DNA of 64,000 nucleotides from the NCBI RefSeq assembly GCF_030052815.1, contig NC_079496.1:8005278-8069277 (forward strand), written 5' to 3'. The DNA comes from Hevea brasiliensis (taxonomy: Eukaryota; Streptophyta; Magnoliopsida; Malpighiales; Euphorbiaceae). Below, in pieces: positions 59,613 through 64,000 of the stretch. Below the pieces are notes generated by a model, which saw only the letters and a list, made by a program, of their open reading frames with translations, was not told where the DNA came from and made no database searches. The position numbers were made by a program, and so were the translations under genes. The first letter of the stretch is position 1. Each line of letters opens with the position of its first letter.

Positions 59613-59824
59613 ATAACTTGTATGTTTGACAATATATGAAAAGAATTTTTATAGTGTTAAAATATAAGGAAATAAAAGAAATGATAATAGTTAAATATGT
59701 ATAAAATTATATATATATAATTTATTATATATTATTTTATTATAATATTTAGTATGTATATGTGTGAAATAAAAGAATTATCATATTGTAATTTTCGTAA
59801 ATAAATTATGAACAGATGTATTTA

Positions 59825-60065
59825 TTAATAAGTAGGTATGTCTGTTAATAGATAGATATGTCAATTCTATATAAATAGTCACAACTATTTGTATAGGTAT
59901 CTATTAATAAACAGACATATCTATTCTATATAAAAAGTTATAACTATTTGTATAGGTGTCTGTTAATAAATATACATGTCTATATAAATAGTCACAATTA
60001 TTTGTATGGGTGTCTTTTAATAAACAGACATGTCTATTACACAAACAGTTATATTTATTAGAGAT
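59825..60065. repeat. Tandem repeats in the second Copia LTR
   Basis: About four units of ACAGACATGTCTATT, then CTATATAAATAGTCACAA, then TATTTGTATAGGTGTCT. Each unit is about 55-60 bp and contains its own TATATAAATA box (59872, 59927 region, 59983). Confidence 0.75.
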
Positions 60066-60305
60066 AAACATATGTGTCTATCTAGAAAATATACTATGAC
60101 TTTTCATTCTTTATAAATATGGATGAGTTTTTCAATTCAGAAATATACTACTTCTACTTCTTATTCTTTTCTTCTAATCTCTCTAAATTTAGTTCATATA
60201 AAGAGTTCTTAAGGGAAATCTTCAAGAGTTGCTGTCTGCAGATTTCAAGTTTTGTTGTATCATGGAGGTATATTACAATAACCTTGCAGCAATCTAGGGG
60301 GGGCA

Positions 60306-60422
60306 ATTAATACCTTAAAGATAGTGATTCATCACGCCTCAAAGGCTATTCTACACCCACTACCTCAACAATTTTAAGGTATTAATCGCAATGGAGTCCA
60401 AGGCTGTTTCCGTGATGAATCA
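60306..60422 (+). other. Interleaved inverted repeats around the Copia gag start
   Basis: Stem A: ATTAATACCTTAAA (60306-60319) with its perfect complement at 60373-60386. Stem B: TGATTCATCACG (60325-60336) with its perfect complement at 60411-60422. The order A-B-A'-B' means the stems interlock or exclude each other. The gag ATG (60391) lies between A' and B'. In the transcript this could form a pseudoknot or a two-state fold. Confidence 0.7.
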
Positions 60423-63400
60423 AGAGTTTGTGAAACTTGATCGTTTGGATGGGACGAACTATGTTCGCTGGAAATACAAGATGCTATTCTTACACACCAC
60501 ATTGAAGATTTCTTATATACTTGATCCAAGTCTGCCTGTTATTTAACCACCAACTCCAGAAGATTCTAAACAAGTGAAAGCAGATCGAGACAAACGTGAA
60601 GAAGATGAATTGCTATGCAGAGGTTATATTCTTAACAACTTGTCAGATAGGCTATATGATCTATTTACTTCTGTCAAGTCTCCAATGGAAATCTGGAAAT
60701 CACTAGAGTTCAAATACAACTCAGAAAAAACAAGGTGTGGATAAATTTCTCATCATGAAATATTTTGAATTCTAAATGGTTGATAATATATCTGTTATGG
60801 ATCAAGTCCATGAGTTACATGTCCTTGTTTTAAAACTTAAAGATTTGAAAGTGATAGTTCCTGATTCGTTGCAAGTAGAAGGAATAATAGCAAAACTTCC
60901 TCCTAGTTGGAATGATTATATAAAGAAATTACTACATACCACAGAAGATTTTTCTCTTGAACATATTCAGAAACACTTGCACATTGAAGAAGAGACAAGA
61001 AATCGTGATAAGAAATTTGTTTCTGAATCTACTACAAAAATTAATTTTGTGCAAGGAAGTCAGAATTTTCAAAAGAAAAATTGTGGAAGTAAAAGAAAGT
61101 TTTCTTAAGCAGCAGGCAATAGTACTAGTTATGGCAGCAACAGCAAATCAAAGGAAGAACTTGTTAGGTAAGAAAGGACATTACAAACGTGAATGCAGGT
61201 TTCTAAAGAAACATAAGAAATAAAATACGAATAATAGCGCTCAGAATTCCAATAAAGCAAATATAGTTGAACAAACTACTGAATTGATTGCAATGATATC
61301 AGATTTGCATATTGGAATTGTAACAGAACTCAATATGGCTACAACAACCAAATCCAATGATTGGTGGTATGATTCTGGGGCTACTGTTCATGTTTGCAAT
61401 GACAAGACTCAATTTAAAAATTATGAAGAAGTTGTAAATGGGCAGAAAGTTCTAATGGGCAATCATGATTCCGCTAAAGTGGTGGGAAAAGGAAGTATTG
61501 AATTAAACTTCACTTCTGGAAAGAAGCTATTATTAGTAAATGTGTTGTATGTGCCAGAAATAAGGAAAAATCTTGTGTCTACTAGTCTATTATGTAAGAA
61601 AGGTTATAAGGCTGTTCTGGAGTCCGATAAAATAATTGTGTTCATAAATGGACTATTTGTGGGAAAAGGTTACTCATGTGATGGAATGTTTAAACTCAGT
61701 ATTAATAATAATATGAATATTTCTGTTTATACTGTTGAGTCATCTTTATCTTTATGGCATGATCGTTTAGCACATATTAGTTTTAGATCTTTAAAATTTA
61801 TGGCTAAACAAGGTTTAATTTTATATATAGATGACAATAAAAAATCTTGTGAAATCTGTATACAAGCAAAAATGATTAAGAAATCTTTTCCAAAAGTTGA
61901 AAGATCTTCTAAGTTATTAGAACTTGTGCATTCTGATATTTGTGAATTAAATGGAATATTGACTAAAGGAGGAAATATGTATTTTATAACTTTCATAGAT
62001 GATTTCTCCAAATATACTTATATTTATTTAATGAAAAAATAAAGATCAAGCATTCCAAATGTTTCAGATTTATAAATCTGAAGTTGAGAATCAAAAAGAA
62101 AAAAAAATCAAAATTTGAGAAATGACAGAGGTGGTGAGTATTTTTCCATTGAATTTTCTTCATTTTGTGAAGAAAATAGAATTATACATGAAATTAGTAC
62201 ACCTTATACACCACAACAAAATGGGTTGGCAGAAAGAAAGAATAGAACCTTAGTGGATATGCTTAATTCTATGCTTGTGAAATATAATTTGCCAACAAAC
62301 TTATGGAGAGAAGCTTTACTTACTGCTTGTCACTTACATAATAGAATTCCCTCTAGAAAATTTAAGATTTCTCCATATGAATTATGGAAAAATAAAAAAC
62401 CTAGCTTGAACTATCTAAGAGTATGGGGCTGCTTAGCATATTATAGAGTTCAAGATCTTAAAAGAACTAAATTAGGTCCTAGAGCTTTGAAAGGAGTTTT
62501 TGTTGGTTATGCTGAAAATTTCAAAGCTTATAGAATTTTAAATTTAGACTTAAATGTAATTGTAGAATCTAGGGATGTTGAATTTATTGAAAATAAATTT
62601 CATAATGACCCTATACATGAGCCCATGAATAGTTCAAGTCAAAGTAATGATTCTAGTATTGATATTAATTTTGAATCAACTTCTAGCAACAAAAGAAAGT
62701 TAGATTCTTCTAATAAAATTAGAAGAAGTCAACGTATTAGAAAAGAAAATAATTTACATCTAGATTTTATATCTTCTCAGGCTATTGTTTTTCTAGTAGA
62801 AGGCAATAGGTCAGTTGTACTTAACAAAATACCAATTTTGTTAAATGTAGAAGATGATCCTAAAATGTTTCAAGAGGCAATGACTACAAGAGATGTGGCC
62901 TTTTGGAAAGAGGTAATCAATGATGAAATGGATTCATTATTATTTAATAATACATGAGTTCTAGTTGATGTGCCACCTGGTTCCAAACCAATAGGATGCA
63001 AATGGGTTTTCAGAAGAAAATATAACACAGATAGATCAATTCAAACTTTTAAAGCTAGATTGGTTGCAAAAGGTTTTAAACAAAAAGAGGGAATTGACTA
63101 CTTTGATACATATGCACCAGTGGCTAGAATAACATCTATTATAGTACTTTTATCTTTAGCCTCAATATATAATTTATATGTACATCAAATGGATGTTAAA
63201 ACAACATTTCTAAATGGTGACTTAGAAGAAGAAGTATATATGAAGCAACCAAAAGGATTTGTTTTACCAGGGAATAAAAGAAAAGTTTGTAAATTAATTA
63301 AATGTTTATATGGTTTAAAACAAGCACCGGAACAATAGCATGAGAAACATAATAGTGCTGATAAATGTATTTATTCCAAGTTTACAGATCATTTTGGTGT

Positions 63401-64000
63401 AATAATTTATCTTTATGTTGATGACATGCTTATAATTGGAACAAATATGGAAGGTGTGAATGATACAAAGAAGTATCTAACCTCAAAATTTAAAATGAAA
63501 GATTTAAAAGAAGTAGATACAATCTTAGGTATCAAAGTAAAAAAACACAGTGGGAGTTTTGCTCTTTACCAATCTCATTATATTGAGAAAATATTAAATA
63601 AATTTAATCATTTAAAAGTCAAAGAAGCAAGAACTCCATATGATGTTTTTTCCAAATTAACTGAAAATTCTGACAGAGCAGTTGCTTAAATTGAGTATGC
63701 TAGTGCAATTGGTAGCTTAATGTATGCTATGCATTGCACTAGACCTGATATTGCTTTTGCAGTATGTAAATTATCAAGATACACTAGTAAGCCTAGTATT
63801 GAACATTGGAAAGCAATTCCAAGAGTTCTTGGTTATTTAAAAAGAACTATAAACTTTGGTTTGTTTTATAATAAATTTTCAATTGTGTTAGAAGGTTATA
63901 CAGACGCTAGCTGGATAACTAGTATTAATGATAATTAATCAACTTCCGTTTGGGTTTTTATATTAGGAGGATGTGCTATTTCTTGGGCATCAAAGAAACA
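60391..64000 (+). pseudogene. Copia gag-pol of the second element, broken, partial
   Basis: ATG 60391: MESKAVSVMNQEFVKLDRL, DGTNYVRWKYKMLFLHTTLK, a stop at 60543, then KREEDELLCRGYILNNLSD, PPSWNDYIKKLLHTTEDFSL. The zinc knuckle is decayed (GKKGHYKREC without the first Cys pair). Protease has DSGA (61371). Pre-integrase and integrase carry WHDRLAHISFRSL, HSDICELNG, FIDDFSKYTYIYL, MRNDRGGEYF, TPYTPQQNGLAERKNRTL. Reverse transcriptase has KARLVAKGFKQKEGIDY, HQMDVKTTFLNGDLEEEVYM, YVDDM (63414). RNase H begins with EGYTDASW. Stops at 62040, 62956, 63337 and 63687, and a deletion after KQAPEQ, make it non-functional. It is a different Copia lineage from the ARPC2-intron element. Confidence 0.9.

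Larger units (their letters stand above)
59619..64000 (+). mobile_element. Second Copia element, inserted in eIF(iso)4E exon 1, runs off the window
   Basis: The 5' LTR starts near 59619 (TGTATGTTTGACA) or 59623 (TGTTTGACA) and ends near 60290-60300. The exact ends could not be fixed because the 3' LTR is outside the window and no standard tRNA-Met primer site was found. It contains tandem repeats of about 55-60 bp and a leader with inverted repeats before gag ATG 60391. Confidence 0.75.

Noticed and set aside
1..64000. CRISPR arrays, bacterial operons, rRNA or tRNA genes
   Set aside because: Regular repeats here are LTR minisatellites with variable units and no unique spacers; no rRNA sequence or tRNA cloverleaf was recognised, and gene structure is plant nuclear.

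Overview
This is a window from a plant nuclear genome, almost certainly a eudicot. It has spliced genes with GT-AG introns, AT-rich intergenic DNA, plant-specific proteins (a PGR5-like thylakoid protein, a yellow-stripe-like transporter, plant-type ARPC2 and eIF(iso)4E) and layers of LTR retrotransposons. The gene sequences remind me of woody rosids such as Euphorbiaceae, but that is an impression, not something I could test. No bacterial, organellar or CRISPR-like features were seen.

Layout. Positions 1-20,680 are entirely nested transposons. A LINE on the minus strand (16.8-20.7 kb) is cut by a Gypsy element of chromovirus Tekay/Del type on the minus strand (gag at 7,991-9,144, long LTR at 9,496-16,837). 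That LTR contains a second, solo LTR of the same family with a perfect TTTCC target-site duplication. The Gypsy reading frame is cut in its protease region by another LTR (to 7,990), which abuts a 5.5-kb LTR of a TAT/Ogre-like element (701-6,192). From 22 to 26 kb there are two apparently intact small genes: an acidic MGCFLGCFGF protein and a 98-residue protein ending in a CaaX box. From 28.1 to 46.4 kb lies a ten-exon ARPC2 (Arp2/3 subunit 2) locus, apparently a pseudogene. Its roughly 100-bp intron 5 holds a Copia element (31,101-41,928, TSD ATTAC), which itself carries a 5,918-bp solo LTR of the TAT/Ogre-like family (31,609-37,526, TSD CTGAG). A further 3-kb LTR (42,467-45,460) sits exactly on the intron-7 splice donor. 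From 47.6 to 59.6 kb come a LINE scrap, a DUF716/TMEM45-like pseudogene, an intact YSL transporter gene, RMD5-like and PPR gene fragments, an intact PGR5 gene and an eIF(iso)4E remnant. The first exon of that remnant is interrupted by a second Copia element, which runs off the right edge.

The most interesting structure is the giant TAT/Ogre-like LTR. Both copies show the same divergent architecture. A sense LTR promoter (TATAAATA) and an oppositely oriented TATAAATA promoter are separated by an array of iterated palindromes, GATCTCTAGAGATC, spaced 46-49 bp apart. The opposite promoter drives an antisense open reading frame whose N-terminal half resembles the 'putative gypsy type transposon' domain and whose C-terminal half is a coiled coil. 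So an LTR appears to carry its own antisense gene. Other notable points are two interleaved perfect inverted repeats around the gag start of the right-hand Copia element (a possible pseudoknot or RNA switch) and the heavy transposon load in ARPC2.

Functional genes that look intact: the 22.3-kb gene, the CaaX gene, YSL and PGR5. They do not form a pathway with each other. The rest is transposon sequence, pseudogenes or sequence in which I see nothing.
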